From Pseudocercospora fijiensis CIRAD86 (taxonomy: Eukaryota; Ascomycota; Dothideomycetes; Mycosphaerellales; Mycosphaerellaceae), in assembly GCF_000340215.1 (NCBI RefSeq), contig NW_006921539.1, positions 1,870,507-1,934,506 on the forward strand: DNA of 64,000 nucleotides. The letters run 5' to 3'. Within the stretch, counting starts at the first letter, position 1; each line of letters begins with the position of its first letter. Below, in pieces: positions 1-10,836 of the stretch. A model generated the notes under the pieces. The model did no database searches. It was not told the DNA's origin and saw only the letters and a program-made list of their open reading frames with translations. A program made the position numbers and the translations under genes.

Positions 1-42
1 ACATCTGCCCGGAACTGCTGCAGCAGGAATACCCTTCCAGAT

Positions 43-1074
43 ATGTTACAAATACGCACTGGATTGGCGCTGCGGCGAGCAGCAAGAAATAACGAGATCC
101 AGTCTTCTACAGCTGGGCTTGCACTAGGATGGTCTCAAGCAAATCTGATCGTTGTACCTTCCCAGTATGCGAACGACTTCAGGCTGCTCTGCATGCGGAA
201 TCCTGTTGCATGTCCTCTACTAGCGGAGTCTGACAAAGTCGGGTCCTACGACCGCATCAAGTCTCGCGTACCCTTCTTAGAGGATGAAGACATCATGGAA
301 CACCCCTGTGATCTCCGCAAAGATGCACCAAAGTACATGGTCTACCAGGATGGCAAGCTTGTCAAAGACCATTGTCCTGATGTTGTCGAGGACTGGACTC
401 AGGACCATGTCGGTTTCCTTCTTGGCTGCTCTTTCACCTTTGAGCGAGCTTTGACTGCCGCCGGTCTGCCACCGCGCAACATCACGGACAAGCGAAATGT
501 ACCTATGTGCGTATCCATGCTGCGCAACCGTGGATATAGATATGCCTCTGTCTCGTCCTTGAACTGGATGCTGACTTTTCTGCCCTCGTTCTCCAGGTAC
601 CGAACCAAGACACCTCTCAATCCATCTGGCATTTTCACGAACGGCACTTATGTTGTATCGATGCGAGCATACAAGGAGAGCGAGATAGATAAAGTCCGAG
701 AAATCACGAGAAATTACGCTTTGATGCACGGAGAGCCTATTGATTGGGTGAGTGGGCAATGTTGAGTCCGCAGCTATCATGAGCGAGCACACTGATGGGC
801 ATACTTCAATCTGCAGGGCTGGGATGCTATTCAACGTCTCGGCATAGCCGATGTGACCACGCCGGAATGGGGTGACAGTCCTCTGTCTAGCGACGGCAGA
901 TCTTTCAGCGAAGTCAAAGGCTCTTCGGACGATGTGCCTGTGTTCTGGGGCTGTGGCGTAACTCCTCAAGACGCAGTCTTGAAGGCAAAGCTTGCCGGGA
1001 CATTTATCGCCCATGCTCCTGGACACATGATTGGCCTCGACTTTAGAGACTCAGATGTTGCAAGGATAAGCTGA
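43..1074 (+). CDS. DUF1445 (UPF0317) family putative hydro-lyase
   Basis: Two exons, 43-747 and 817-1074, joined in phase 0 across a 69-bp intron with a GTGAGT donor and a CTGCAG acceptor, give about 320 residues. Family hallmarks are STAGLALGWSQANL near the start, FLLGCSFTFE around residue 127, the VPMCVSM block, VVSMRAY, and after the intron VPVFWGCGVTPQ and HAPGHMIGLDF at the C-terminus. These match the DUF1445/UPF0317 family, annotated as putative hydro-lyases and related to D-glutamate cyclase-type proteins. The substrate is unknown here. No signal peptide is evident, so it is probably soluble. The reading frame is open upstream of the first ATG to the window edge, so the true start may lie further 5'. 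Without splicing, the first exon would end 18 bp into the intron. Confidence 0.85.
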
Positions 1075-1586
1075 TCTGCACACCACTGACACCAGATGCT
1101 CCGTAGAGCAAACAAACTTCACAGGCTCCCTTCGAAGGTCGGCCTTTGACCTCCTCTTTCACAAGCATTGTCATCAACCGATATGCACGCTTCCCACAAT
1201 ATCACAATCGTGATTTGTCTCGGCATGCTGTGCTCCAACCCTCCGGCAGACGAATAGTATCTGAACGGGAGTTCAGGGTTCTCCGCAGTCATTGAGCGCG
1301 TCCTTAACATGCGAAATTATCATGTGCAAGACGGAACCTCTATTATCCTCAAATCGAATCGTGCAGAAAGCGGAGGTGTGCCCGTACCATACTACAAACC
1401 AGGGCCTGCAGCATCGGGAGGATGATCCGCGATGCTGGAAACTTTCTACTATGATGCGAGGCCGCATGAGCGGCACGCTGACCTAGCCGTACTAGACGAA
1501 GATACTGATATAGACGGGGCCGATACCACATCTCACTTGACGTCTTTTGCCGTTGCCAAGACCAGCAGCCTACAGTTCTATGTAGA
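1075..1586. other. Intergenic stretch, no supported gene
   Basis: Several short frames are open on both strands but none shows a recognisable motif. It holds the 3' flank of the DUF1445 gene and the 5' flank of the NmrA-like gene, which lie in the same direction. The frame 1432-1665 overlaps the next gene's start and is probably spurious. Confidence 0.6.
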
Positions 1587-2516
1587 ATGGCTGAAGAGCA
1601 ACTTTCGATTGCAATCTTTGGAGCCACAGGCACGCTTGGAAGTTCGATTGTCAACGCCTTTATAGAACCGCATGTTCGAAAGTGTTTTGCACGCTTGACT
1701 GCCTATTCACGAGATGAGCACAAGCTCGAACGATGGCGGACAGCAGCGGGAATATCACTACGCAGATACTCACTTGGAAACATTCAAGACAGCGTTGCCG
1801 ACATCGACATCATCATCAACGCTGTCGATACTTCAGACACACACTTTCACTCTGCCCTAATCAAGGCAATGGCCACAATGAGAAGCACAAAAGTCTACTT
1901 CCCTTCAGAGTTCTGCATAGATGGTAGCACTCTCGACTTCCGCCACGGCTCCTTCGAACGTCGTAAAAGCCTCGGCCAGTTGGCTAGAAACTCTCTGCAC
2001 AACACCAAAGTCTGCCAAGTATTCCCTGGCATCTTCTTGGAGGACGTTCTTGGCCCATGGCTCGAGCTAATAGAGGTCACCTCAACCACCGAGACAAGAT
2101 TCATTTCCGTCGGAAGCCGACACACCCCGATCTCATGCACATCAGTTATTGACATAGGACGAAGTGTTGTTCAACTCTGCCTCCTGCCTCCATCTCAAAT
2201 TCCTGACATCATTCACCTCGCTGGGACCACGAATTCAATAGCTCAAATGGCAGAGACGATTGGCAGGGAACGTGGAGATCAGATGAAGGTCGTGGAATTG
2301 TCGCTATCGGACTATAAAGCCAGCGTCCTAGTTAGCAATCCTAGCAACGAGGCCGAATACCTCAAGTTTGTGATTGGAGAGGGAAAAGTAAACCATGGCA
2401 AAGGTGGTCTATGGAATGGCAACGAACTTGTCAATCCGCGGGAGAGCAGGTGGAAGTGGAAGACCTTTGAGGAATTCGTGAAGGAAAGTGATGGGACGCC
2501 GTGGAAGGGCAAATGA
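1587..2516 (+). CDS. NmrA-like / isoflavone-reductase-like NAD(P)-binding protein
   Basis: A single-exon frame of 309 residues. It opens with a strand and the dinucleotide-binding loop IFGATGTLGSSI (residues 9-20), followed by a SRDEHKLERW segment where NADPH-type proteins contact the 2'-phosphate region. FPSEFCID at about residue 111 matches the FVPSEFG signature of the isoflavone reductase/NmrA-like branch of atypical short-chain dehydrogenases. The C-terminal half is the variable substrate lobe, and the length is typical of the family. Fungal members include secondary-metabolism reductases and redox-sensing regulators; nothing here decides between them. It has no signal peptide and is probably cytosolic. 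Confidence 0.85.
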   Translation: MAEEQLSIAIFGATGTLGSSIVNAFIEPHVRKCFARLTAYSRDEHKLERWRTAAGISLRRYSLGNIQDSVADIDIIINAVDTSDTHFHSALIKAMATMRSTKVYFPSEFCIDGSTLDFRHGSFERRKSLGQLARNSLHNTKVCQVFPGIFLEDVLGPWLELIEVTSTTETRFISVGSRHTPISCTSVIDIGRSVVQLCLLPPSQIPDIIHLAGTTNSIAQMAETIGRERGDQMKVVELSLSDYKASVLVSNPSNEAEYLKFVIGEGKVNHGKGGLWNGNELVNPRESRWKWKTFEEFVKESDGTPWKGK

Positions 2517-3546
2517 GAAGGCAGAAGTGCTCATGCTCAGTAAGCTGTAGACACATCGCGATAGAATAAATATCCAACAACAACAACCAAATGTTTAATA
2601 CTCATAAGCAGTCCTGCTGCCTGCGAGGCATTTCAAGCCTTGAGGCTACTAGCTATCCCTTATGAAAACAATGGTAAATGCACCTCGACTCAGGCCAGAA
2701 GCCATCTCCTCATTCACCTCACAGTGGCCTCAAGCTCGAGCGAAAGGACGCAGCACATCAGCCGGCGCACATCAATCCACGATTGCCGAATGCAAGCTAT
2801 TCAATGCATTTAAAACACGCACAAACTACCTTCGTTTGCAGAACGATCGCCCTTAGCTCAACGACTCGAAGAATCTAAACCACGAACCCTATCAACCTTC
2901 TTCCGGTTGATGGTATCATGTTCATTCATCAGCATGAATGAAGATCGCACGCCGTGCTATTGGGCTAAGAAGGATCGTCGAGCTTCAAGTCTATTTGCAT
3001 TCAAAATATACCTTTTCTGCTAGCGAGAAGACTTCCACGCTTCTAGGAGTTATACCAAGATCTCTCGGTCACGAACCTAAGTACCTAGTAGCTCATGTAC
3101 AATCTGTGCTGTGCTGTAGCAGCCGTGTTATAAAGGAGAGCGCTCAAGGGAAAGGGACAGCTCTGCACCTGGGCCGTTGGCACCAATGCTAAGACTATGC
3201 ACGTCGCATCTGATCTGACACAAACTAAAGGAATCTTAAGTGTGAGCGTGGCTCAGTGAGGTGAGGTCCTGTTCACCTCGCACCAAACGATCTCCACAAC
3301 ACCAAGTTGATGAGATATACCCTAACGCCTTAGGACATCAGGTTTGCCCGAGGGCAAGCATTCCGTTGCTCCCTCCCAAGTCCGAGTAAATGCTATCATG
3401 GCAGGAACAGGGAGACCGCGGCGGATATCGAGGAAGAACAAATATTTGTATTATACATAAGCTCCAGATTTCAATACAGCAAGCCCTTGAGTGCCAAACT
3501 CTCGCTACTACAGATGTGATGCATAAATGCTTCCAGATCGCATCGA
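2517..3546. other. Intergenic stretch, no supported gene
   Basis: About 1 kb between the NmrA-like gene and the converging BTB gene. Only short frames without recognisable motifs are present. I saw no tRNA-like B-box or obvious repeat. It probably holds two 3' flanks. Confidence 0.6.
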
Positions 3547-4475
3547 TCAGAGAATTGTCTAGAAAACAAGCAAGTTAGTCAATTAGCATGGTCCTTGCCG
3601 TCAATGCGCAAGACTTACCCTCTGCCTCTTCCTTCCTGGCGCACCAGCGCTGCTGGCATCCTGTCGCTGAGATCGCTTCTCTTGTGCATCAAGCACCAAG
3701 CTAAGCACATCGTAACCGAATTGTGGGAACTCGAGACACATTCTCTTGAACTCGTGCTCTGCTTCGTGACGTAGAACATGGGATCTGGTTGCCCAGAATG
3801 CCGCGACTGGCTTTCTGATGCTCTCATCGTCTGGACTGGTCTCCTTGTACACAAAGCGCGCATATGCAATCTCGCCTTTGGCAGTGGATTGCGTGAGATG
3901 AATCTTCTTGTGTGCAAGCGCTGCCAGCTGAGGTAGGCCAAACTTCTGCGCGAGAGTATAGACACGAGCGTGACGCAGAAGACCAACACCGTCATTGTCT
4001 GGCGAAGGAACTGTTGCATCGAATTCGAGATTTGTGTTGCCCGACAAGGCTGGGAAGTAGTCTGATTTGTAGAGGTATTCGAGCACGGAGGCAGTCGCAC
4101 CCTCGTCATCATTCTGCAGCTCAATGCGCCTGCGTGCAGCGCCGCTTGAGAACCGTGCGCACGCTTCCTGGAAGAAGGGTGATTGGGTGAGCATCAGCTC
4201 GTGAGCGTATAACGTGGTGGTCTCGCCGGCATTGCCAACGACGAGCTCGACGATAGGAGATCGAAGGTAGCTTTGAGCATAGCGTGTTAGTCTTGCGCGT
4301 TCATAGAATGTCGCATATGCGATTGAACCCACTCAAGGAAACTGGTGCGGGTAGGCACGGTCGGCTCGATGTCTTCAAGACCAGCCGGCGCAGTGTCGTC
4401 TACCACCGTCTCCACTCCCTCTGGCTCGCCCATGGTCTCGTCGGCGCCAACATCCATGTTCTCGTTGTCTGCCAT
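3547..4475 (-). CDS. BTB/POZ domain protein
   Basis: Three exons on the minus strand: 4475-4333, 4270-3619 and 3558-3547, about 268 residues. Intron 1 (4271-4332) has a GTGGGT donor, a GACTAAC branch site and a CAAAG acceptor. Splicing it yields TSFLDYLRSPIVELVVG, the usual fungal BTB entry, where the unspliced frame gives no match. Intron 2 (3559-3618) has GTAAGT, TGACTAAC and TTTTCTAG and leaves a short C-terminus GRKRQRTIL. The BTB fold covers about residues 45-150, with AHELMLTQSPFFQEAC and VLEYLYKSDYF. The N-terminal 45 residues are acidic and disordered, and the C-terminal KR-rich tail could be a nuclear signal. BTB domains mediate dimerisation and Cullin-3 or transcription-factor contacts; the partner is unknown. 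Confidence 0.85.
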
Positions 4476-4520
4476 TTTGCGCTGAGCTCAATTGCGGTCC
4501 TCTCGGCGGTGTCGGCGATG

Positions 4521-4602
4521 GTGGGTAATGGGCAATGGGTAATGGGTGATGGGTGATGGGTGATGGGTGATGGGTGATGGGTGATGGGTGATGTTGGTGA
4601 TG
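4521..4602. repeat. Heptanucleotide microsatellite (GGGTGAT-type)
   Basis: About eleven units of GGGTAAT/GGGTGAT just upstream of the BTB start codon. It becomes more uniform towards 4600. It lies in the promoter or 5' UTR region of that minus-strand gene. Confidence 0.9.
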
Positions 4603-5782
4603 GGAGTGGCAGTCGGAGGAGGCTGGAGAGCTCTTGCCAATAATGTTCGGAGGAGAGGCTGGGAGCCTTGGCGTCAGGAACAGGCATAGCTCCCTCACTC
4701 CCGCTCCCGCTCCATGTGCCCACTGCCCAGGTGAGCGACTCGATCGTCAGCAGCTTCTCACTTCTTCATCACTTTCGTCGGCGAGCTATGATCGATTTAT
4801 ACAACAGATGTCTACATTATTGCGTGCCTAAATTTCTGACTCCACGCGCCGGCCACCTGATCTCCTCCCACCCAGCACCACACCAACGCTCAGCTCAACA
4901 AGTAAAGCTAATTGGGTTTGATCATCTGCATGCCACGTATCAAGTACATACCTTGTATCCTTGTCGGGAGCGTGTCTGCAAAGGTGGCAGGGGCTGATAG
5001 AATTGACCACGGAAGGATATTTTGGCTGCGACATTGTCGCGCTCTCATGATTTCCTAGAGATAGCCTCCTGTTACTGAAACGCTGGACATTAGTAGAGGC
5101 GAGAAGGCTTCAGCATAGCATCTCGCAATTTCTGGCTGCGATGCACGAGTCGCCTAACCCGACACACTCCATCCAGCTGCCACAGCTGCATGCAAATCAT
5201 CTCAATGCGCGCTTACCATGTCTGAGGGTAGATCGAATCTTCCGACATACCAAGCAATACTCGAGCGAGGCTTACCCGTTATGTCTGGCTTGGAGGTGGC
5301 AGGACTCGTGCTACAGCACTGATAGAAGAGATCGAAAGTCACAACAGGCCCTTGTGCCAGTTCTTGCACTCTCACGATCGCATGGCGCAGGAAAGTGCTC
5401 GAAGTCGTGTCTTGAGCCCTCGAACCGTAACAAATAGCTTCAAGAATGCTTTGGACTTCTGCAACCACGCTGATCGCATGCTTTGATTGGTTGAAGAAGC
5501 CTGGAAATGTTGGTGCGCACCACTTCATTGCGCGAGAGGCCGGTATAGACTACGGGAACGCTGTGGACTGGTGTCTTCGAGAAAGCCGAGCCGGAAGGAG
5601 GTGTAATGGAGGACAGAAGTTGCACAAAACGCAGTGCAGCCATTGGAGAACTGTCATAAGGCTGCAAGCGCTGCAGAGGACCGGAGTGATAGAAGGAGTG
5701 AAGGTTACAAAGGATGGATGCCTCCCGCAGCACAGACCGCCTGGTTTAGACTAACAAACCTGATCGACAATCAGCAGCCTCA
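4603..5782. other. Intergenic region with a possible unassigned minus-strand gene
   Basis: Two overlapping minus-strand frames, 5733-5440 and 5528-5202, have gene-like composition (for example a segment rich in Ser/Pro/Val followed by FNQSKHAISVVAEVQS). They could be parts of one spliced or frameshifted gene. I could not find a convincing splice pair that joins them and do not recognise the family. The rest (4603-5200) shows nothing. Confidence 0.3.
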
Positions 5783-6464
5783 TCAATGACAAGCAGCTGA
5801 CTTGGTAGCGCTCGACTCGCTAAATAACATATATCCAATCGTTGCACCAACACCCACGGCGATCATAATCCAACCATTGTAAGTCATAAACAGAAGCCTG
5901 TAGTTGTCAGCCCGTCATACAGACCAAAGCTGCCTCTAGCTGGACTTACATGATGAAGAACGAATAGAAGACCTGTACGCCATACAGAACAGCTTTGATA
6001 GTCTTGCCTTTCTTCTCCTCGGCTGCCACAGAGTTTCCTGCCAAACCTAGGAGTGAGCTTCGTTCGTTCGGGGTAGGGATGCTTCCAGATGAGTCTTTGC
6101 AAGATGTAAGTCATGTGCCTCATAAGAAGCTACAATCCCTTTCCATCCTCTACAGTGCAGCTGTACTTTTCAATCACTTACGATGTAGACCCTCTATCTT
6201 CCTTGCGTGCTGTAACTCGAATCTTCGTGACGCCTCCCGAACAGCCTCGTAGCCAGCTGTGAGAGCAATGACCGCGAGAATGGTGTAGATAAGAGACCAG
6301 ACTCCAGTGACTCGCCAGCCTTCGAAGACAACACAAAGGTTCTTGGTGTTCCAGGTGAACAGCATGTTCATCGAGCACATGCTGCCCATATCGCCGTGGT
6401 CCATGCCTCCATGGTCCATACCACCGTGACCCATGCCACCATGATCCATGTGAGAGTGGGCCAT
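5783..6464 (-). CDS. Ctr-family copper transporter
   Basis: Three minus-strand exons (6464-6182, 6094-5950, 5897-5783) give about 180 residues. Introns are 6095-6181 (GTAAGT..CAAAG) and 5898-5949 (GTAAGT..CTACAG). The start chosen has ACAAAG before the ATG and G after it; the frame is open further upstream to 6599 without similarity. The N-terminus is a Met/His-rich extracellular copper-binding segment with repeated MDHGGM units and a CSMNM motif. The first membrane helix is about residues 45-65. A cytoplasmic loop with ARKIEGLH follows, then two close helices containing FFIMLLFMTYN, which holds the MxxxM pore motif, and a glycine-rich GVGATIGY helix. Ctr proteins are trimeric high-affinity Cu(I) importers. 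It could act at the plasma membrane or vacuole. Confidence 0.93.
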
Positions 6465-6746
6465 CTTTGTAAGGGGGTCAAGTTTCAGATTCGATACTGA
6501 GTAAGGCGTGAGTCGATGATGGTCGTGGAATGTCGGTAAGGTAGCTTGAGTGCTGTGCTCTGTATAGGAAACGTGCTCATTGCAGAGATCAGCTGTCATT
6601 TAATCTTATCTTATCTTAGCGTTTCGGATCTCGGCAGCCGGATCCTGGCTTTGCGATGCTCTCCAAAATTTTGAGGGCCAAATCGATTTCGTCCTGTTCC
6701 TCTATCTCCCTAGCATCTGCGCACGTTTTCTGCTAGCAGAGACAAG

Positions 6747-8390
6747 ATGACTTCTATGATCACGGCGACGGCATGGGTCCCTCGTGGACATGCTGCCGCG
6801 TTTCCGACCAAGTACAACATGGACGATGAAGAGTATGCACGAATCGCAAAATTGGCAAAATTGGAGCTTGATGAGGCGAAGGGGGATTTGGAGAAGGCAA
6901 GAGATGCGCTGAACAAAGTCAACATGGGCGATACGGAAGACGCAGACAATGGCGCAGAGAAGGAGTCGGACTCAGAAGAGAGCGGCGACGATGAGGATGG
7001 TGATAACGACATTGCTAAGGACGATGACCTCGCCGAGTACGATATGGATCACTACGACGATGAGCCTGATGTGCCTGCCGAGGACGACGGCGAGCCTGCA
7101 GGAGGGATTTTCAGTAACATAAAGTCGCTTGCATACCACGCAGACAACAGTGAAGATCCATATCTTACTTTGCCTGAGGGCGAAGTGTCAGACGATGAAG
7201 AACGAGAAGAGCTTCAGATATTGCCCACGGACAATGTGGTATTAGCAGCAAGGATAGAAGATGAAGTCGCACACCTGGAAGTATATGTCTATGAAGACGA
7301 AGCGGACAATCTCTACGTGCACCACGATGTAATGCTGCCCGCAGTGCCGCTGTGCGTTGAATGGGTTGGCACGCGAGTGGGTCAAGCAGACGCTGCAGAG
7401 GGTGGAAACTTTGCAGCAGTTGGCACTATGGACCCCGAGATTGAGCTGTGGGATCTGGACATCGTCGATTGCATGTATCCAAATGCTGTATTGGGCCAGA
7501 ACTCGCAACCGCAAGCACCAGAGCCGATCACTACGAAAAAGAAAAAGAAGAGCAAGAAGTCCAACGATGCGTACCACGTCGACTCTGTTCTGTCGCTTGC
7601 TGCCAATAGGCAACATCGAAATCTACTTGCTTCTGCTTCCGCGGACAAGACAGTGAAGCTGTGGGATCTGAACACTTGCACAGCTGCTCATTCTTACGCA
7701 CACCATACCGACAAAGTCTGCGCTTTAGCCTGGCATCCTTCGCAGACATCGGTGCTACTTTCCGGAAGCTACGATCGCACGATTGTTGCAGCCGACATGC
7801 GCGCGCCGGATACGAAGGTGCCTAGATGGGGTGTCGAAAGCGATGTCGAACAGCTGCGGTGGGATCCGCATGATGACAATCATTTCTATGTCAGTACTGA
7901 AAACGGTGTCTTGCACTGTTTTGATGCAAGACAACTGCCTCCAACCCCAGAGAAGAGCAAGGCCGTGTGGCGACTGCAGGCGCACGAAAAGGAGCTCTCG
8001 TCATTTTCGATCAACCCTGCTGTGCCTGGGTTCATCGCCACAGCATCTACAGATCGTACTGTCAAGCTCTGGAATGTTACCGAAAAGGGCCCAAGCATGG
8101 TAGTCTCTCGTGACTTGGAGGTGGGGAAAGTATTTTCCGCCAATTTCGCACCGGACAATGAAATTGCTTTCAGACTTGCGGTGGCGGGCAGCAAAGGTGC
8201 TGTCCAGGTTTGGGACACTAGTACGAATAAGGCCGTACGAGAAGTATTTGCTGGTCGTGTGAAGATGCCCGAAGGCGATGTGAAAGAGAGACTTGTTGGC
8301 ATTGAACAGGACGATGAAGTTGAGGAGGATGAGGCAGAAGCAGAGGAGAATGGCGGCGAAGGCGGATGGGAATCAATGGACGAAGATTGA
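6747..8390 (+). CDS. PWP1: Periodic tryptophan protein 1 homologue (WD40, ribosome biogenesis)
   Basis: A single exon of 547 residues, close to the usual PWP1 length. It begins with MITATAWVPRGHAA, the conserved PWP1 opening. A helical segment (about 25-55) and a strongly acidic stretch (60-130) follow. The WD40 propeller spans about residues 190-500, with clear blades such as ASADKTVKLWDL near 298 and ASTDRTVKLWNV near 435. The C-terminus is acidic again. In yeast, Pwp1 acts in the nucleolus in early 60S subunit assembly around the 5.8S/25S region and is recruited to chromatin in some eukaryotes. The upstream region is shared with the divergent copper transporter (282 bp between the two starts). 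Confidence 0.93.
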   Translation: MTSMITATAWVPRGHAAAFPTKYNMDDEEYARIAKLAKLELDEAKGDLEKARDALNKVNMGDTEDADNGAEKESDSEESGDDEDGDNDIAKDDDLAEYDMDHYDDEPDVPAEDDGEPAGGIFSNIKSLAYHADNSEDPYLTLPEGEVSDDEEREELQILPTDNVVLAARIEDEVAHLEVYVYEDEADNLYVHHDVMLPAVPLCVEWVGTRVGQADAAEGGNFAAVGTMDPEIELWDLDIVDCMYPNAVLGQNSQPQAPEPITTKKKKKSKKSNDAYHVDSVLSLAANRQHRNLLASASADKTVKLWDLNTCTAAHSYAHHTDKVCALAWHPSQTSVLLSGSYDRTIVAADMRAPDTKVPRWGVESDVEQLRWDPHDDNHFYVSTENGVLHCFDARQLPPTPEKSKAVWRLQAHEKELSSFSINPAVPGFIATASTDRTVKLWNVTEKGPSMVVSRDLEVGKVFSANFAPDNEIAFRLAVAGSKGAVQVWDTSTNKAVREVFAGRVKMPEGDVKERLVGIEQDDEVEEDEAEAEENGGEGGWESMDED

Positions 8391-9097
8391 AGTGTGACAC
8401 TGGAATTGAAGACTTGACTTCCGTATAGAATGTCCCGGGATCTCTGGCAAGTTGGAACCGTCGAAGCACAGTATGGACAGCAGCTTTGTGCCGCAAAGAG
8501 TTCTCACCCAACCAATCGACTGGCGATCATCTGACGCTCATTCTACAAGAGACTTCTGCACAGCGAGATTAGCATGGCTCATGAGTGCCGGAAGGCCTAG
8601 AAATAAGCGTCGATGGAGCTGAGCCAAGCCGTCCAAAACAACCGTGCCGAGACAGAGACAAGCTCTCTCGTGCAGACTGCCCCATGGCGGACATGGCAAT
8701 GTTCGAAGCTTACCCAAGCCGCAAGCTGCTGGATCCGAACGGGTTGCAGCGCATTACCTCTTCAGATCGCGAGGGCTTTGGCAAGTATCACGATCAGTAT
8801 CGTCATCTATGTAAACTATAATACAAAGACGGTCCGAGGAGTTTTTATTGTTCTACTTTACTCCTGTCTCCGTTCGTTCTCGTCTGTGCCTTTCACCTTT
8901 CCTCCTCAACCTCACTGACTCACAATCAATCCCTTCACTGGTCTCTATCGCATTGTACAGCATGGCATCTTCGAAGCCGATTGTCGTCTTCGTAGTAAGC
9001 CTCGCTCCTCACCATGCATAACACAGCATCCCAAATTTGCTCAGAAAGCCATGCTGTCCTCAAGAAGCTCTGCGCTGCCCAGCATCCTTCACGTATT
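8391..9097. other. Intergenic stretch; pyrimidine-rich leader and a short orphan start
   Basis: Between PWP1 and the converging phosphopantetheinyl transferase. Positions 8845-8955 are C/T-rich like a fungal 5' leader, followed by an ATG at 8962 encoding MASSKPIVVFV and then GTAAGC. The continuation runs into the antisense of the next gene and gives no family match, so I do not call a gene. Confidence 0.4.
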
Positions 9098-9781
9098 CTA
9101 TTCCTGGTCATTCGTAGCATCGAGACCCCGGGCAGCTGCTTCACCTCCTACATCGCCCTGCGCTGGCATTTCCGGGGCAAGACACACTGCGGTAGCATAT
9201 TCTGTTTCATGACTGATGCTGACCTGCACTTCCTGACCTTCCGCGCTGCGCCAGAGTGCAAGAGCCTTTTGTGCAAGTTCTTCTAGTGAGGCTTTTTCGT
9301 TTCCAGGTTCGAAGGTCTTCCGATAATGCTTTCCCGCGGCATCTGCATCTGCTCGTCTATCCAGAATCACACCCACAGTAGAATTCGATCCAGGTCGGCG
9401 CAGTACCTCAATGTCTGCGAACGTGACTTTCCTGGGCTTCAAGGCTTTGATGATTGCTTCTTTCGCTGCCCATCTGCAGAGACGGTTAGGAGAAGGCGGG
9501 ATGTTGCAAGAGCTGAGTACAGATAAGACATACCTTCCGGCTAAATGGTGAATGACGCTGACGGATGGCTTTCCTGTGTCATAGCCCTTGTTCTCCTTGT
9601 CATATCTCAAATCAAATTCAAGCCTTTCACGAAACGTGAGGAGATGCCTCAAGAAAGAGTGCAGTGAAGCGCCAGGTTTGGAATCTGGACGACGCTGCTT
9701 CGCGATCAGCTTTGCGATTCGTGACACCTGACATATGTCTGTGCCGACGCGAAGCTGCGAGGGAAATGGCCGAGGAGGCAT
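9098..9781 (-). CDS. AcpS-type 4'-phosphopantetheinyl transferase
   Basis: Two minus-strand exons, 9781-9534 and 9473-9098, about 207 residues. The 60-bp intron 9474-9533 (GTATGT, CTCCTAACC, CTGCAG) is a multiple of three without stop, so an unspliced reading adds 20 foreign residues. Splicing restores LAGRWAAKEAIIKAL, the diagnostic AcpS block in which the Glu binds Mg2+. The second hallmark is VGTDICQVSRI at residues 12-22, with the metal-binding Asp. The enzyme moves phosphopantetheine from CoA to a serine of acyl carrier proteins. The short, single-domain form suggests the mitochondrial or fatty-acid-synthase carrier type. The C-terminal 20 residues are not conserved. Confidence 0.9.
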   Translation of the reverse strand: MPPRPFPSQLRVGTDICQVSRIAKLIAKQRRPDSKPGASLHSFLRHLLTFRERLEFDLRYDKENKGYDTGKPSVSVIHHLAGRYVLSVLSSCNIPPSPNRLCRWAAKEAIIKALKPRKVTFADIEVLRRPGSNSTVGVILDRRADADAAGKHYRKTFEPGNEKASLEELAQKALALWRSAEGQEVQVSISHETEYATAVCLAPEMPAQGDVGGEAAARGLDATNDQE

Positions 9782-9812
9782 GGCACTGGCACTGGCACTG
9801 GCAATGGCAATT
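9782..9812. repeat. Short TGGCAC hexanucleotide repeat
   Basis: Four to five imperfect copies of TGGCAC/TGGCAA directly next to the start codon of the phosphopantetheinyl transferase, in its presumed 5' UTR. Confidence 0.8.
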
Positions 9813-10083
9813 GCTCATGTCCATTGTCTTCATTGCTCGAAGTGCTGTGCTGCTGCGAGATTTCATGCTTGTCTTGGCATCTGCCAGTTGACCAATCAAA
9901 GCCAGCGAGGCTGGTCTGTGCGAAACGCCTCTTATTAAGCAGTTTCTTTTCCACAACCACGCTCTCGAATGCAACGCCTCACTCACTGTCTTCATGTGCT
10001 ATGCTTGCTCTTCCGTGCACTTGGAACGATCCCAGCGCCGGCGAAATGAGGAACCCGCACTTGGCGAACTTACACGGCGTCAC

Positions 10084-10209
10084 CATCCCCGACCAGCCAG
10101 CCTTCACGAGATCACAATTACGAAGAAGTGGATGAAGCTAGAGGATGGCACCGAAATCACCTTTGCTTCCAACCACATTGGACACCTCATAACAGAAGAA
10201 GTCGCGTGA
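10084..10209 (+). pseudogene. Short-chain dehydrogenase relic
   Basis: A short frame contains KLEDGTEITFASNHIGHLI before ending at 10209. This matches the segment around the conserved Asn-His-x-Gly-His of retinol-dehydrogenase-like SDR proteins. No glycine-rich loop is found upstream and no Tyr-x-x-x-Lys downstream, so it is at most an internal fragment. Part of the N-terminal flank may continue in another frame (about 10000-10090). Confidence 0.45.
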
Positions 10210-10836
10210 CACGCGTAGTCAGCAGTGGGAAATACATAGATGACGGTCACTTGCCAGACTGACACCGCAAAGCAGGGCTCGGGTCTCCCTTCGTCGCATA
10301 GTTCTACCGTGCAGCTCGCCTGATGGAGCGCCGTGTCCGATCTGAGGGTCTAGGTCGACGGATGTCTGGTACTGTATCAGCCTCTCCTGGAACGCCACAG
10401 CCGATTGCGGTGGTGAGATGTGGAAAAAAGGTGAGTGCTAGCGAAGGAGGTACATGTTCGGTTGGAAGCCGAAAAGAAAGCGGTTAGATCGACACGACTC
10501 AACCAAACATATGACGCCTAGAGTCGGGCTGGGGTGGTGAATAACGTTCCGGACCAGAGCTGGAAGCCAGCTACTGTACTTGGTCGGCTACGGTAGCCAC
10601 TCGTCATCCTACATAACGAGTTCAACCACAATAATGCCAAAGCATGACCGTGCTAGCCGCCCAGACCAAACGAGCATGAGCGTCCAAAGTCCCTATGTGG
10701 CTTCCTGGAAGGGATGGTGTGCTTGGGAGGCCGGCAGTCATGATCTCAAATGTCCGATTGATTGCATTGTCCTCTAATGTTGAACCAAGGCTTTCATACG
10801 GCCGTTGTATAGCAGTTTCGACTTCTTCACCAACGA
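10210..10836. other. Intergenic stretch upstream of acyltransferase
   Basis: No gene-like frame. It contains the promoter region of the following acyltransferase-3 gene. Nothing distinctive was seen. Confidence 0.6.

Noticed and set aside
277..1026. Long minus-strand frame of 249 codons opposite the DUF1445 gene
   Set aside because: Antisense shadow of a well-supported plus-strand gene; no motif.
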